This document shows positions 1-9,540 of a stretch of DNA of 64,000 nucleotides, one piece after another (within the stretch, counting starts at the first letter, position 1; each line of letters opens with the position of its first letter). The notes under the pieces were generated by a model. That model did no database searches. It saw only the letters and a list, made by a program, of their open reading frames with translations, and had not been told where the DNA came from. Made by a program: the position numbers and the translations under genes. This stretch comes from Mucilaginibacter gilvus. Lineage in GTDB: Bacteria; Bacteroidota; Bacteroidia; Sphingobacteriales; Sphingobacteriaceae. The stretch lies in NCBI RefSeq assembly GCF_004054195.1, contig NZ_SBIW01000002.1, positions 248,001 through 312,000 on the forward strand. Direction: 5' to 3'.

Positions 1-686
1 TGTGGAGCCTGCCTCGTTATGTGGAAGAAGTGGAGCAGGTACGGCAAGCCCTGCATTTGGATAAGGACAATTTTTATTTGCTGGGCCACTCCTGGGGTGG
101 CATTTTGGCTACCGAATACGCTTTAAAATACCAGGCGCATTTAAAAGGCCTTATCATCTCCAATATGATGGTAAGTTGCCCCGATTATGGCAAATATTCG
201 GAGGTTTTAGCTAAACGGCTCGACCCAAAAGTATTAGCCCAGATCCGCGGTATTGAAGCAAAAAAAGACTATGCAAACCCTAATTATATGGGCCTGCTGC
301 AACCCAATTTTTATGAAAAGCACATCCTCAGAATGCCAAGCGCCGAGTGGCCTGAACCTGTAACCCGCTCTCTCGGAAAAATGAACCAGTCGTTATATGT
401 AACCATGCAGGGACCAAGCGAATTCGGTATTGCCGGCAACCTGGTGAACTGGGATCGTAAAAAGGAGATCAAAAGCTTATCTGTACCTACGCTGAGCATC
501 GGTGCCCAATACGATACCATGGACCCAAAGCACATGGAATGGATAGCCACCCAGGTGCAAAACGGCAGCTACCTGTATTGCGAAAAAGGCAGCCACATGG
601 CCATGTACGATGATCAGCGCACCTACATGCGCGGCCTTGTCAGATTTATAAAAGCCGTAAATGCGGGAGAGAAAAAAGTAGATTAG
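1..686 (+). CDS. Alpha/beta hydrolase, proline iminopeptidase-like (5' end outside window)
   Basis: The reading frame is open from the first bases (frame beginning at base 3 reads W-S-L-P-R-Y before V-E-E-V), so the GTG at 21 is internal and the N-terminus lies upstream of the window. The nucleophile elbow GHSWGG is visible about 30 residues in, with a late Asp (GAQYDTMDP) and a catalytic His (KGSHMAMYDD), giving a complete Ser-Asp-His set. The GHSWGG elbow and the cap-like region match the proline iminopeptidase branch of the alpha/beta hydrolases, which release N-terminal proline from peptides; the exact substrate is not shown by the sequence. The next gene is convergent and starts its 3' end about 80 bases downstream. 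Confidence 0.85.
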   Translation, partial: WSLPRYVEEVEQVRQALHLDKDNFYLLGHSWGGILATEYALKYQAHLKGLIISNMMVSCPDYGKYSEVLAKRLDPKVLAQIRGIEAKKDYANPNYMGLLQPNFYEKHILRMPSAEWPEPVTRSLGKMNQSLYVTMQGPSEFGIAGNLVNWDRKKEIKSLSVPTLSIGAQYDTMDPKHMEWIATQVQNGSYLYCEKGSHMAMYDDQRTYMRGLVRFIKAVNAGEKKVD

Positions 687-767
687 TTGATAGATCATGG
701 TTAGGAAGTTAGTTCGTACTGCCGTCCTATCTTTCTATTATCTATGAACTATCACCCATGAACCAAT

Positions 768-3338
768 CTAAATTGCAGGCTTGGGGTTAGTAGCAGGTCC
801 TTCGGCCATGTTACCGCCTCGCCCTTTTGAGTCAAAGGCCCTGAATTTCACCAGCCCTTTTGCGTCTACCGGGCTGTTGTAAAGCTTGCTTTTGGCAGTC
901 GGTTCGGTACCATCCGTGGTGTACCTAATGACGAGGCCGGGGTATTGAATATTACTCAGGTATTTACCATCCTCTAACACAACACCCGGTTTTGGGATGC
1001 GGAAACTGTAACCGCCGTTATAATAAGCCAGCCTCGGCAATTCGCGCTTACCGAGGATGTTCAGAAATTTACTCCAGTCCTCATTATATAAAATACGGGA
1101 TTTAGCGGTATCTCGTTCTGTCGTCCAGGATGGGTCCTTTGCCCAGGCACGTTCCGCAAGGCCAATCAGTTTTGGGAAGATCATATAATCCATTCGTTCG
1201 GCGGTTTTTACGGTTTCGCCCCATAAGGCACCCTGCAGGCCGATGATGTTTTCTTTACCATATTCGGTAAGGCGTTGTTTACCCACAAACAGGTTCCGGT
1301 TAATGGCGATGCCGTTTTTATCTACGTCGGCATTTTTAAAGTAATCGTACGGGATAAATGAGAAGAATTTATCTATCCCCAAATAAGCGCCCCAATAGTA
1401 TCCCGGCTCGTCGAAAGACTTGTAGTTGGCCATATCAAAATACAGGTTTGTAACGCATGTAAGCACTACTTTGTAACCGCCGTTTGCCAGTTTGTAAGCA
1501 AGGTCTTCCTGCCCGTCGCCCAGTACATTGTTCCAAACATCCACCTGCATCCCTTCGTTTACGAACTGCGGGTTGGGTACGTAGGTGGCATGCCCGTCTA
1601 CATTGGTTTTGCGCAGAGCCATTTCTTCCCACCCGGAAAGTTTGATGTTACGTTTCTTCAAAATATCGTTCACCCTGCCGTAGAAGTAATACCAAAGGTC
1701 GCCTGTACCCTGTATCTCGGGATGAGTGGCTTTTAAAGTTAGGTAAGCCGGAGATTTTTCCCATACATGTGCAGGCACCTCGTCGCCACCAAAATGGATA
1801 GCGGGCAGGGGCGCGTTAGCCTCTTTGTACATATTCACCAGGTCACCGACCACGGTCTCAATATAGTTATAGGTAGACGGCAGCGATACATCGATCACGT
1901 TATCATTCCAGTACTGTACCGAGCGGTAATCCGATTTATCGTTCAGGTCGCGCAGCAAATTATGCTCTGCGCCGGCTTTATCACCAGCAGCCAATAAACG
2001 CTCGTATCGGGCATCCATCGCTTTGATAGACGCACGGGCATGGCCTGGCGTTTCAATTTCGGGGATAACGGTTACGTGGCGTTCGTTAGCGTATTTTAAG
2101 ATCTCGATATAATCGGCCTTGGTATAAAAACCGGTACCGGCAGTGTTGCTAAAATCGGGACCGGAACCATGTGAGGCAGGCAGGTTGGTTTTACTATCCA
2201 GCGAGTGGCCTCGTTTAGAGCCAAGGGTAGTAAGTTCTGGGAGCGATGGGATCTCAATTCGCCAGCCCTCATCATCTGTAAGGTGCATGTGCAGGGTGTT
2301 CAGTTTATAAACCGCCATCAGGTTTATCAGTTTTAATACCTGTTGTTTACTTTGGAAGTTACGGGCCACATCCAGCATTACCGCACGGTACGGGAAGCGG
2401 GGCGCGTCTTTTACTTCAACGCAAGGGATAAGAATTGATGACTGTACTTTATTTGTGACAGGAATAAGCATTTTAAACGACTGGATGCCGTAAAATATAC
2501 CAGCTGATGTTGAGGCAACTATTTGTACTCCCGATGGTTGAACGCTTAACTCGTATCCTTCAACACTCAAGCCGGTTTTATATCCGATAGTTATCGACTT
2601 TAGGCCTTTTGATTTCGAACTGTTGTGAAACTTATCTCCAATTAAATTTTCTAAATATGCAAGCAGCTGTCCGTATTCTTTGTCGAATTTATGATCGACA
2701 GATACTCCGGGCATTACGCCTTTATCTAAATTAAAAAAGCCACCTAAATTTTCCTGGTAGTTTACAGGCGTTGGGATTATTTTCTGCAAACCGGCAACCG
2801 GGATATCCAATATAGTTTTGTTCTGGTTATACAATATCTCCGGAGTTATTAAACCCTGGTAAGTAGGGTTATAAGGCTTAACCGTAAACTCGCCAAGGGC
2901 GTAGCCTTTTGCAGGTTCGTTATCCCAAACCAGGTACGGGCCTTCAATGGCATCAGTGAAATTCACCACCGGCGATTCACAAACATATTCAATACGGCCA
3001 CTTTCACCGGGCTTTATCTCCGGGAATTTGGCAGTTGGTGTAATGCTGTATAAGTCGCCATTTATTGGAGTTATGGTAGCATTGCCGGTGGTTGCATTAG
3101 GCAAAAAATTACGCGAAGAGTTAAAGTAGACTTTCCAACCCGAAGCAGGTAAAGCCGTTTTGCCTTTGTTGGTGATCACCAACGCGGTAAGCGCCTGCCC
3201 TTTATTTTGATAGTTATTATCAACTACTTCCCAGCTGATGTGCAGGTTTTGCGGATCAAGTTTTGGCTCTTCGCGGGTAAGGGCAAACGAATTTACACTG
3301 GTAACGGCAACAATAAATAGTAGGATAAAACGACGCAT
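768..3338 (-). CDS. Beta-N-acetylhexosaminidase, GH20, secreted (chitobiase-like)
   Basis: An 856-residue exported enzyme that removes terminal N-acetylhexosamine from chitooligosaccharides or glycans. Residues 1-19 form a signal peptide ending in S-F-A. Residues about 25-150 look like the CHB_HEX carbohydrate-binding domain (the H-I-S-W-E motif), followed by a GH20 N-terminal alpha/beta domain (about 185-310), the GH20 barrel (about 315-740) with the catalytic acid pair D519-E520 in HFGGDEVP, and a short C-terminal CHB_HEX-like beta domain ending near residue 850. The multi-domain layout matches chitobiases rather than the shorter lysosomal-type hexosaminidases. It stands alone, with no SusC/SusD pair nearby. 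Family assignment is firm; chitin as the substrate is inferred from the domain layout. Confidence 0.93.
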   Translation of the reverse strand: MRRFILLFIVAVTSVNSFALTREEPKLDPQNLHISWEVVDNNYQNKGQALTALVITNKGKTALPASGWKVYFNSSRNFLPNATTGNATITPINGDLYSITPTAKFPEIKPGESGRIEYVCESPVVNFTDAIEGPYLVWDNEPAKGYALGEFTVKPYNPTYQGLITPEILYNQNKTILDIPVAGLQKIIPTPVNYQENLGGFFNLDKGVMPGVSVDHKFDKEYGQLLAYLENLIGDKFHNSSKSKGLKSITIGYKTGLSVEGYELSVQPSGVQIVASTSAGIFYGIQSFKMLIPVTNKVQSSILIPCVEVKDAPRFPYRAVMLDVARNFQSKQQVLKLINLMAVYKLNTLHMHLTDDEGWRIEIPSLPELTTLGSKRGHSLDSKTNLPASHGSGPDFSNTAGTGFYTKADYIEILKYANERHVTVIPEIETPGHARASIKAMDARYERLLAAGDKAGAEHNLLRDLNDKSDYRSVQYWNDNVIDVSLPSTYNYIETVVGDLVNMYKEANAPLPAIHFGGDEVPAHVWEKSPAYLTLKATHPEIQGTGDLWYYFYGRVNDILKKRNIKLSGWEEMALRKTNVDGHATYVPNPQFVNEGMQVDVWNNVLGDGQEDLAYKLANGGYKVVLTCVTNLYFDMANYKSFDEPGYYWGAYLGIDKFFSFIPYDYFKNADVDKNGIAINRNLFVGKQRLTEYGKENIIGLQGALWGETVKTAERMDYMIFPKLIGLAERAWAKDPSWTTERDTAKSRILYNEDWSKFLNILGKRELPRLAYYNGGYSFRIPKPGVVLEDGKYLSNIQYPGLVIRYTTDGTEPTAKSKLYNSPVDAKGLVKFRAFDSKGRGGNMAEGPATNPKPAI

Positions 3339-3418
3339 GGCAATTATATTAGGTTGAGAACCGTAAATATAATTAAAATATCGATTTATAATGTTGGCTA
3401 TACTTCTTAAAATATTTT

Positions 3419-4345
3419 TTAAAGTGTGAATTTTATCCAGCCCTCACCCTCATAACCAAAGATGAATTGTTTTGGATGGATGATCTCTGCTAATATTTCT
3501 ACCGAATCTACAATGCGGGGGCCGGGACGGTTAAAGTATTGGTTACCATCGGCAATGTAAACGCGGTTGTTTTTTACAGCCTTCATTTCACCGAAGCCAG
3601 GCAACTGCAGCAGCACGTCTATTTCGCGCATGGTGCGTTCAATGGAAAAGCCGCAAGGCATCAGTATCAGCACATCCGGGTTCTGCGCTTGTATATCTGC
3701 CCAGTTTACATAGGGCGAATGCTTGCCGGCTTGTGTGAGGATAGGCACGCCGCCAGCGATAGTAACCAGCTCGGGCACCCAATTACCGGATAACATCATC
3801 GGCTCCAGCCACTCTATACAGGCAACCGTAGGCTTATTTTCCATAAACTTTAGCTTATGGCGAATAATATCTACGCGTTCCTGCAGGCCTTCAATTAATT
3901 GCTCGCCTGCTTTGGCAACTTCGAGGGCTGCCGCAACGGTAGCGATATCGTTAAATATATCATCGAGGCTATTGGGTTGCAACGATATGATGGTGGCGGG
4001 TTTATCCAGGTAGTTTTCTAAAGCTTGCTCGACATCGGGCAGGGAAACCGCGCACACTTCACATTGCGCCTGGGTGATCACCACATCGGGTTGCAGCTCT
4101 TTTATCACCTCGCGGTTTACGGTATAAACCGATAGCGCATCGGCCAATATCTCCTTTACTTTCACATCAATATCGGCACTGCTTAAACCATCTGGAAAGT
4201 TAGCCTCCGAGCATACCGGCAGGGCCTTTACCTGTTCGGGGTGATCGCACTCATGAGAACGGCCAATTAGGCTATTTTCGAGGCCGAGCGCGCAAACAAT
4301 TTCGGTAGCGGCGGGCAATAAGGATACTATTTTAGGAGCAGGCAT
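3419..4345 (-). CDS. Cobalamin/iron-type ABC substrate-binding protein (BtuF-like)
   Basis: A 308-residue periplasmic-binding-protein fold of the BtuF/FepB class. The open frame extends to 4540, but family homology starts at M-P-A-P-K-I-V-S-L-L-P-A-A-T-E, so I use the ATG at 4345; this also removes the overlap with the divergent LysE gene. Visible features are the N-terminal P-A-A-T-E-I-V segment, a C-E-V-C pair in the first lobe, the helix linking the lobes, and a C-terminal F-N-R-P-G-P-R-I-V-D segment. No signal peptide is visible from this start. Many such proteins are annotated as cobalamin-binding, but no permease or ATPase gene is adjacent, so the ligand and even a transport role are unproven. 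Confidence 0.8.
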   Translation of the reverse strand: MPAPKIVSLLPAATEIVCALGLENSLIGRSHECDHPEQVKALPVCSEANFPDGLSSADIDVKVKEILADALSVYTVNREVIKELQPDVVITQAQCEVCAVSLPDVEQALENYLDKPATIISLQPNSLDDIFNDIATVAAALEVAKAGEQLIEGLQERVDIIRHKLKFMENKPTVACIEWLEPMMLSGNWVPELVTIAGGVPILTQAGKHSPYVNWADIQAQNPDVLILMPCGFSIERTMREIDVLLQLPGFGEMKAVKNNRVYIADGNQYFNRPGPRIVDSVEILAEIIHPKQFIFGYEGEGWIKFTL

Positions 4346-4502
4346 AATATTCAGTTTGCAGCGGGCGGTTTGCTTTTGCTTTACCTTCCCATTCAAGGTG
4401 CAAATATGCGAAATAATGAGTTTGCATAATCCACAATCGTTCATATCTCCCATGGGGCTATCTCTTATTTTATTGCCCCGTAAAGTATTATCTTTGTCCC
4501 CG

Positions 4503-5129
4503 ATGATATTCCTAACCTTACTTGCCGGGGTGATAGCCAATTTTATAGGCTATATACCGCCGGGTAATATAAACCTTACGCTTGTACAAATAACTATAAA
4601 CCGCGGCATAAAACAGGCCCTGCAGTTTATCATCGCGTTCTCCTGCGTGGAGTTTTTCTTCACCTACGTGGTAATGCTGGGGGCCAAGTGGCTTTCAGAA
4701 GAAGTGAGGCTGGATACTATTATAGATTGGGTAATGGTAGTCCTGTTTGGCACATTGGCTGCTATCACCTGGCGTAACCGAAACACCCCGCCGAAAACTA
4801 CTTACAGCCAGCACGCCAGCATTAAATACGGCATCCTATTAGGTTTTTTAAACCCCATGCAAATCCCATTTTGGATGGTAACCGGCACCTACCTTATTAC
4901 CCACGAATGGATAGATGACAAACCGCTCGACCTGGTATTTTTCAGTGTTGGCTCGGCTATGGGTGCATTTATCGCGCTGTTTTTATATGCCAAATTTGCC
5001 AGCTACCTGCAAAAGAAATTCGCGCTGAGCACCAAAATTATAGATACCAGTATCGCCATACTTTTCTTCGGCTTTGCACTGTACCACGTTTTTAAACAGA
5101 TCTATCTGGTGTTTTTCAAGCATCATTAG
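4503..5129 (+). CDS. LysE/RhtB-family amino acid exporter
   Basis: A 208-residue inner-membrane protein with about six hydrophobic segments and the LysE signature G-Y-I-P-P-G-N-I-N-L-T near the N-terminus, which matches the P-G-P motif region of LysE/RhtB exporters of amino acids and related small molecules. The track frame opens at 4356, but the first membrane helix begins at M-I-F-L-T-L-L-A-G, so the ATG at 4503 gives the normal family length. A TAtcTTTG element at 4489-4496 lies very close to this start, which would mean a very short leader. The gene is divergent from the BtuF-like gene and ends just before a GC-rich inverted repeat. Substrate unknown. Confidence 0.8.
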   Translation: MIFLTLLAGVIANFIGYIPPGNINLTLVQITINRGIKQALQFIIAFSCVEFFFTYVVMLGAKWLSEEVRLDTIIDWVMVVLFGTLAAITWRNRNTPPKTTYSQHASIKYGILLGFLNPMQIPFWMVTGTYLITHEWIDDKPLDLVFFSVGSAMGAFIALFLYAKFASYLQKKFALSTKIIDTSIAILFFGFALYHVFKQIYLVFFKHH

Positions 5130-5135
5130 GAGGCG

Positions 5136-5227
5136 AGCCCCTAACCCCCTGAAGGGGGAACAGAAGTTTGCAAACGGAGTAAAAGAGTGTTTTCAAAAAC
5201 TCCCCCTTCAGGGGGTTGGGCGCCCCG
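5136..5227. repeat. Inverted pair of CCCCCTGAAGGGGG elements
   Basis: Two copies of the same short palindromic unit, CCCCCTGAAGGGGG at 5145-5158 and its inverse CCCCCTTCAGGGGG at 5202-5215, face each other with matching flanks (ccctaa/ttggg). Together they can fold into a long hairpin between the convergent LysE and DUF2157 genes and could end transcription from both sides. The right copy runs into the last codons of the DUF2157 gene. Related copies lie at 12876, 21121, 37930 and 37997. Confidence 0.8.
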
Positions 5228-6266
5228 GCTTCGAACTGATATTCCAGATCTTCTCCGCTTTGCGCCCTATCAGCCAAAACGATAGTGCGAGGATAGAAAA
5301 GAACAGTGTTTTGTTAGTACCATCCCAAAAGTACTCGAAGTATTTGGTGTAGAGGAATATAATGAGGAAGGTAATGCCAAACTCCCGGGCAATTACATCT
5401 TTACTTTTTAAGCCGTAAAACAGGAAGCCACCAGCTACTGTCGCCGATATAATGCCCCAATAAAACAGGCTGATCTGTTTGATGGTCCACCAAGCATCCA
5501 GGCTACCATAATTGCCAAAGATGCTCAGCAGCCAAAGCGACATAAACAGGTACAGCATACCAACTACATAGGTAAGTTCCCAAAAAAAGCTGAACCATTT
5601 TTTGTTTTTAAGGAAGTAACAGGCGGTTACCGACAATAACCCAAAAAGCACGAAACGCATTGGATAGTTCATGCCTAAAAAGTAAAACGTCCAATTGGTT
5701 TGGTAGCCTGTTTCGGTACCGAACCAGCTCCCCAGCGATACCAGCGCGAAAAGCCATATCAACCGCGAACCCATTCGCCATGCTAAAAAACCATAAATAA
5801 ATACCGATACTAAAAACAAAAGTGAATAGTGCCCCGAATGATTATCGAAGGTTTTGCCAAGGTAGGCAATGCTGCAAGCAGTAGATAACACGCCGGTAAA
5901 AATAACTGCTTCGTTACTGAAAATCTTTTCGGGGTGCAATTTTTCGCGTTTGCGGCCGAGGTAAAACAGCCCCACAGCCAGGGCTGCCGAGAGGATAGCG
6001 ATAACAATATCAGGCGTATCGTACAGGTTTTTTATCCAGTTGATAACCGCGTCATCCACAATAAGCGAACCTACAGCCACCACCCCGCAGATGAGCGCTA
6101 CCCAAAAAGAATATTTGGCCAGCCGCATCCAGTCGAAACCCTTTACCTCGTAAGAAGTGCGAAGTTTTTCCGCTTGTTCGGCGTCAACTAAATGGTGTTT
6201 TTCCCAATGGGAGATGGTATTGTTTAAAAATTCACTTTCCTGCCTGTCGAGGTTAAGTTTAGCCAT
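5208..6266 (-). CDS. DUF2157-type integral membrane protein
   Basis: A 352-residue protein with a soluble helical N-terminus (about residues 1-45, including a W-x-K-H-H-L segment followed by A-E-K-L) and then about ten hydrophobic segments. This layout fits the DUF2157 family of bacterial membrane proteins of unknown function. The last residues (S-S-K-P-G-R-P-T-P) are encoded by a copy of the GC-rich repeat that overlaps the 3' end, so the original C-terminus was probably slightly different. No enzymatic motif is visible. It is convergent with the LysE gene and separated from ribF upstream by about 115 bases. Confidence 0.75.
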   Translation of the reverse strand: MAKLNLDRQESEFLNNTISHWEKHHLVDAEQAEKLRTSYEVKGFDWMRLAKYSFWVALICGVVAVGSLIVDDAVINWIKNLYDTPDIVIAILSAALAVGLFYLGRKREKLHPEKIFSNEAVIFTGVLSTACSIAYLGKTFDNHSGHYSLLFLVSVFIYGFLAWRMGSRLIWLFALVSLGSWFGTETGYQTNWTFYFLGMNYPMRFVLFGLLSVTACYFLKNKKWFSFFWELTYVVGMLYLFMSLWLLSIFGNYGSLDAWWTIKQISLFYWGIISATVAGGFLFYGLKSKDVIAREFGITFLIIFLYTKYFEYFWDGTNKTLFFSILALSFWLIGRKAEKIWNISSKPGRPTP

Positions 6267-6383
6267 ACCGCACGTTACGCCAATTTTAGATTAGAGCGAT
6301 ACGAATTAAATTAATTAACGCGATATTATCAAGTGGGTATTTAACCTTGTCTTAAAACCATAGTGATAAGAGAATAAGGACGG

Positions 6384-7334
6384 TTAGGTGTTAAACTGGG
6401 GATTATCCAACACTAACAACGCCAGCACATCCTCTTTATCTTTGCCTAACTGCACCACTAATTCATCCAATGATGCAAAGCGGATGTCCTCGCGCACAAA
6501 GTGCAAAAATTCCATGCGCAATTGTTTATTGTAGATATCGGCGTTAAAATCGAAGATATTTACCTCGATGTTCCTCGTCATGCCGTTAACGGTTGGGCGG
6601 TGGCCAATGTATGCCATACCGTTGTATTCCTTCCCTTCTACCTTCACTCTTACCGCGTAGATCCCGTCTGATGGGATCAGCTTGTATCTTTCCTCCAGCA
6701 TGAGGTTGGCGGTAGGATAACCCAACTGCCGGCCCAACTGGTCGCCACGGATAACTTTACCGGTAATAAAAAACGGATAGCCCAGACATTCGTTAGCGAT
6801 GTCTATCTGCCCATCCAGCAAAGCCGTACGGATACGGGTAGAACTGATGGCAACATCATTAATATCCTGTTCGGGAATCTCCAGCACTTCAAACCCATAT
6901 TGAGTGGCTAACCTCAGGAGGTCTTCCAGCCCACCTTTACGATCTTTACCAAAACGGTGATCGTAGCCTATTACAATTGTTTTTATACCGATCTTCTTCA
7001 CCAATATATCGCGAATATATTCCTCAGCAGACTGGTTGCTAAAATCGCGCGAAAACGGGGTGATGATCAAATGGTCTACACCCAATTGCTCCATCAGTTC
7101 GGCCTTTTCAGCAATGGTGGTAATGAGTTTGATGTTCTCGTCTTCGGGATGCAAGATCATCCGCGGATGCGGAAAGAAAGTTAAAATAACTGTTTCACCA
7201 CCCGCAGCTTCGGCCAATTCTTTTAAACGAGCTATAATTTTACGGTGCCCGATATGCACGCCATCAAAAGTACCGATGGTAACCACGGCGTTTTCTAAGG
7301 GCGTAAATTCATCTATGTGATGATATATCTTCAT
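6384..7334 (-). CDS. ribF: Bifunctional riboflavin kinase / FAD synthetase
   Basis: A 316-residue cytoplasmic enzyme that phosphorylates riboflavin to FMN and adenylates FMN to FAD. The N-terminal half is the nucleotidyltransferase (FAD synthetase) domain, with G-T-F-D-G-V-H-I-G-H-R near residue 24 and the S-S-T-R-I-R segment near residue 165. The C-terminal half is the flavokinase, with G-x-x-x-x-G-D-x-L-G-R-x-L-G-Y-P-T-A-N near residue 195. Length is normal for the family. It is the last gene of the minus-strand run ftsX - DUF3098 - uppP - truB - ribF, 68 bases after truB. Identification is secure. Confidence 0.97.
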   Translation of the reverse strand: MKIYHHIDEFTPLENAVVTIGTFDGVHIGHRKIIARLKELAEAAGGETVILTFFPHPRMILHPEDENIKLITTIAEKAELMEQLGVDHLIITPFSRDFSNQSAEEYIRDILVKKIGIKTIVIGYDHRFGKDRKGGLEDLLRLATQYGFEVLEIPEQDINDVAISSTRIRTALLDGQIDIANECLGYPFFITGKVIRGDQLGRQLGYPTANLMLEERYKLIPSDGIYAVRVKVEGKEYNGMAYIGHRPTVNGMTRNIEVNIFDFNADIYNKQLRMEFLHFVREDIRFASLDELVVQLGKDKEDVLALLVLDNPQFNT

Positions 7335-7402
7335 TTTTAAGGATTCCTCAAAGGTAAACGTTGAAAGTACAACGAAGAAAGCTTTTTTATTATTGAACTA
7401 AA

Positions 7403-8143
7403 TTATTGACCCGCAACTGATGCATCATCCGCGGATCCAACGCTCTTCAAATCCCTAATAGTATTCACCAACTCCAACACTTCGTGCGCATCTTCTATAC
7501 GGTAATTGCCGCTACGGGTTCTGCGCAGGCGCGAGAGGTAGGCACCATTATTTAACGCCGCGCCAAAATCGTTCACCAACGAGCGGATGTACGTCCCTTT
7601 GCTGCATACTACCCTAAAGTCTACTTCGGGTAGTTCTATCCGGGTTAGCTCAAATTCGGTAATGGTTACGTTACGCAGGCGCAGTTCCACCTCTTCTCCA
7701 CGGCGGGCCTTTTCGTACAGGCGTTCGCCATCAATTTTTATGGCCGAATGGGCAGGTGGGTATTGCTGAATATCGCCCGTGAACTGCGCGCAATTGGCCT
7801 TTATTTGATCTTCGGTAAGGTGGCTTATTTCAAATTTCTGTTCGGGCTCACTTTCCAGGTCATAAGTCGGGGTGGTAGCGCCCAGCACCATGGTGCCTGT
7901 GTATTCTTTTTCTTCGGCCTGAAAGGTATCTATCTGCTTGGTCATTTTACCGGTGCAGATGATGAGCAGCCCCGTTGCCAGCGGATCGAGCGTACCCGCA
8001 TGGCCAACTTTTAACTTCAGCGGCTTAAAGGCATTGCGGATCTTGCCAACCACATCAAAGCTTGTCCACTTGTAGGGTTTGTTTACCAGCAACAGTTGTC
8101 CGTCGGCAAAGTCCTGAATATTGGTGAAAGTAGTAGTGCTCAA
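7403..8143 (-). CDS. truB: tRNA pseudouridine(55) synthase
   Basis: A 246-residue enzyme that isomerises U55 in the T-loop of tRNAs. The catalytic Asp lies at about residue 53 in V-G-H-A-G-T-L-D-P-L-A-T-G, followed by the family motifs K-x-Y-x-G and R-x-V-C-S-K-G-T-Y-I-R-S-L. The start codon is TTG (complement of caa at 8141-8143); an in-frame stop lies four codons upstream and no ATG occurs before the conserved sequence, so TTG is the best choice. It lies in the ftsX-to-ribF run, separated from uppP by an inverted repeat. Confidence 0.96.
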   Translation of the reverse strand: MSTTTFTNIQDFADGQLLLVNKPYKWTSFDVVGKIRNAFKPLKLKVGHAGTLDPLATGLLIICTGKMTKQIDTFQAEEKEYTGTMVLGATTPTYDLESEPEQKFEISHLTEDQIKANCAQFTGDIQQYPPAHSAIKIDGERLYEKARRGEEVELRLRNVTITEFELTRIELPEVDFRVVCSKGTYIRSLVNDFGAALNNGAYLSRLRRTRSGNYRIEDAHEVLELVNTIRDLKSVGSADDASVAGQ

Positions 8144-8212
8144 AATTATTTTTTAAGCGGCAAAGGTAAAGATTTTACAGATGGCATTCTATTCTACTAT
8201 GCAGCCCCCTGT

Positions 8213-8327
8213 CTGAATCAGAATTCACAGAATTTTAGAATGAACAGAATTCGATAACCGTCATTGCGGTAATTCGGTCACTTTATTTTATTCTGAAAAT
8301 TTTCTAATTCTGTAAATTCTGATTCAG
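8213..8327. repeat. 115-bp inverted repeat (38-bp arms) between uppP and truB
   Basis: Left arm 8213-8250 and right arm 8290-8327 are near-complementary: the outer 22 or so bases (CTGAATCAGAATT then YACAGAATT) match with one difference, and the inner parts are partly complementary. The 39-base centre shows no coding potential. It resembles a small non-autonomous palindromic element and may also reduce read-through from uppP into truB. Confidence 0.7.
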
Positions 8328-8393
8328 GCACCTTACAAACAAAAATAGCGATGGCTTTCAGCACATCGCTATCCTGCATAACAATAGTGTATC

Positions 8394-9188
8394 TTATAAA
8401 ATCTGCAGGTTATGCCCACTTAAATAAAGACCTATAATAACCCCTCCTACTAAAATACGGTACCAGCCGAATAGTTGGAAGCCACGTTTCTCTAAAAAGG
8501 TGATGAATGTTTTAATGGCTAATAAAGCCACAATAAAGGCTATAACGTTACCGATAGCTAAAAGCTTTATTTCTTCGCCGGTAAAAACGTGACCGTCTTT
8601 AATAAAGTCATATAATTTTTTGGCGGTTGCGGCAAACATGGTGGGCACTGCTAAAAAGAACGAAAATTCTGCGGCTGCCTTGCGGGTAAGTTTCTGCGAC
8701 ATACCGCCTACAATAGTTGCAGCAGAGCGCGAAGTGCCCGGAATCATAGATAAGCACTGGAAGAAACCGATCTTAAGCGCGGTAAGATAGCTGATCTCTT
8801 TTTCTTCTTTAACGTCGGGCTTGTTAAACCATTTATCAACAAACAATAAAATAACGCCTCCAATAAACAGGGTGATACCTACTGTTAGAGCGCTTTCCAT
8901 CAATTCGTCAATTTTTTTACTGAATAGCAACCCGAACACTGCTGCGGGAAGAAAGGCTACAAATAATTTGTAGTAAAAATCGAGGGTTTGGAAAAAGCGT
9001 TTCCAGTATAAAACGACTACCGATAGGATAGCGCCCAACTGGATAGCAACGGTAAATAGCTTAACAAAATCGTCGCTTTGGATGCCCATCACCGACGAGG
9101 CGATGATCATGTGCCCGGTGGAAGATATAGGCAAAAATTCGGTGATGCCCTCAATGATGGCAAGCACAATTACATGAATAATATTCAT
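8394..9188 (-). CDS. uppP: Undecaprenyl-diphosphatase (BacA/UppP family)
   Basis: A 264-residue inner-membrane phosphatase that recycles undecaprenyl pyrophosphate to the lipid carrier used for peptidoglycan and other surface polymers; it also gives bacitracin resistance. Both family motifs are present: [15 protein letters not shown] at residues 13-27 and [10 protein letters not shown] near residue 150. About eight membrane segments. The ATG overlaps the stop of the DUF3098 gene by one base (TAATG), indicating translational coupling within the operon. Confidence 0.97.
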   Translation of the reverse strand: MNIIHVIVLAIIEGITEFLPISSTGHMIIASSVMGIQSDDFVKLFTVAIQLGAILSVVVLYWKRFFQTLDFYYKLFVAFLPAAVFGLLFSKKIDELMESALTVGITLFIGGVILLFVDKWFNKPDVKEEKEISYLTALKIGFFQCLSMIPGTSRSAATIVGGMSQKLTRKAAAEFSFFLAVPTMFAATAKKLYDFIKDGHVFTGEEIKLLAIGNVIAFIVALLAIKTFITFLEKRGFQLFGWYRILVGGVIIGLYLSGHNLQIL

Positions 9189-9457
9189 TAGTTAGCTGCT
9201 GTCTTTTTTAGGATCGCGTAAAAACCTAAACCAAAGCCCGCCAATACAACTATTGGTGCAATTACAATTTTTGTAGTGCTGTAAATATCGGTGGTGCCGC
9301 TCATTAGCACAAAACCCAAAGTTACTACAGCAATGCTGATAATTAACCAGCGATAATTTTCTTTACCGAACACAAACTGGGCCGGGGTAGTGGTCTGCAG
9401 TGATGCTGGTTTGGGAGCTGTTTTAACCGGACCGGCCGGTTTTGATTGCAATGCCAT
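9188..9457 (-). CDS. DUF3098 small membrane protein
   Basis: An 89-residue protein with a Pro/Lys/Thr-rich N-terminal tail (residues 1-30) and two membrane helices (about 35-54 and 62-82). The F-G-K-E-N-Y-R-W-L segment before the first helix is typical of the DUF3098 family of Bacteroidota. The gene always tends to lie between ftsX and uppP in this phylum, as here, which suggests a role linked to envelope or septal peptidoglycan work; the function is unknown. It overlaps uppP by one base. Confidence 0.85.
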   Translation of the reverse strand: MALQSKPAGPVKTAPKPASLQTTTPAQFVFGKENYRWLIISIAVVTLGFVLMSGTTDIYSTTKIVIAPIVVLAGFGLGFYAILKKTAAN

Positions 9458-9540
9458 ATATTTTAATTGTTGAATTGTGATTTATGATTTAGAAGTGCCT
9501 CAACACTCCCAATGAACTATTGAACCAATGAGCCAATGAA

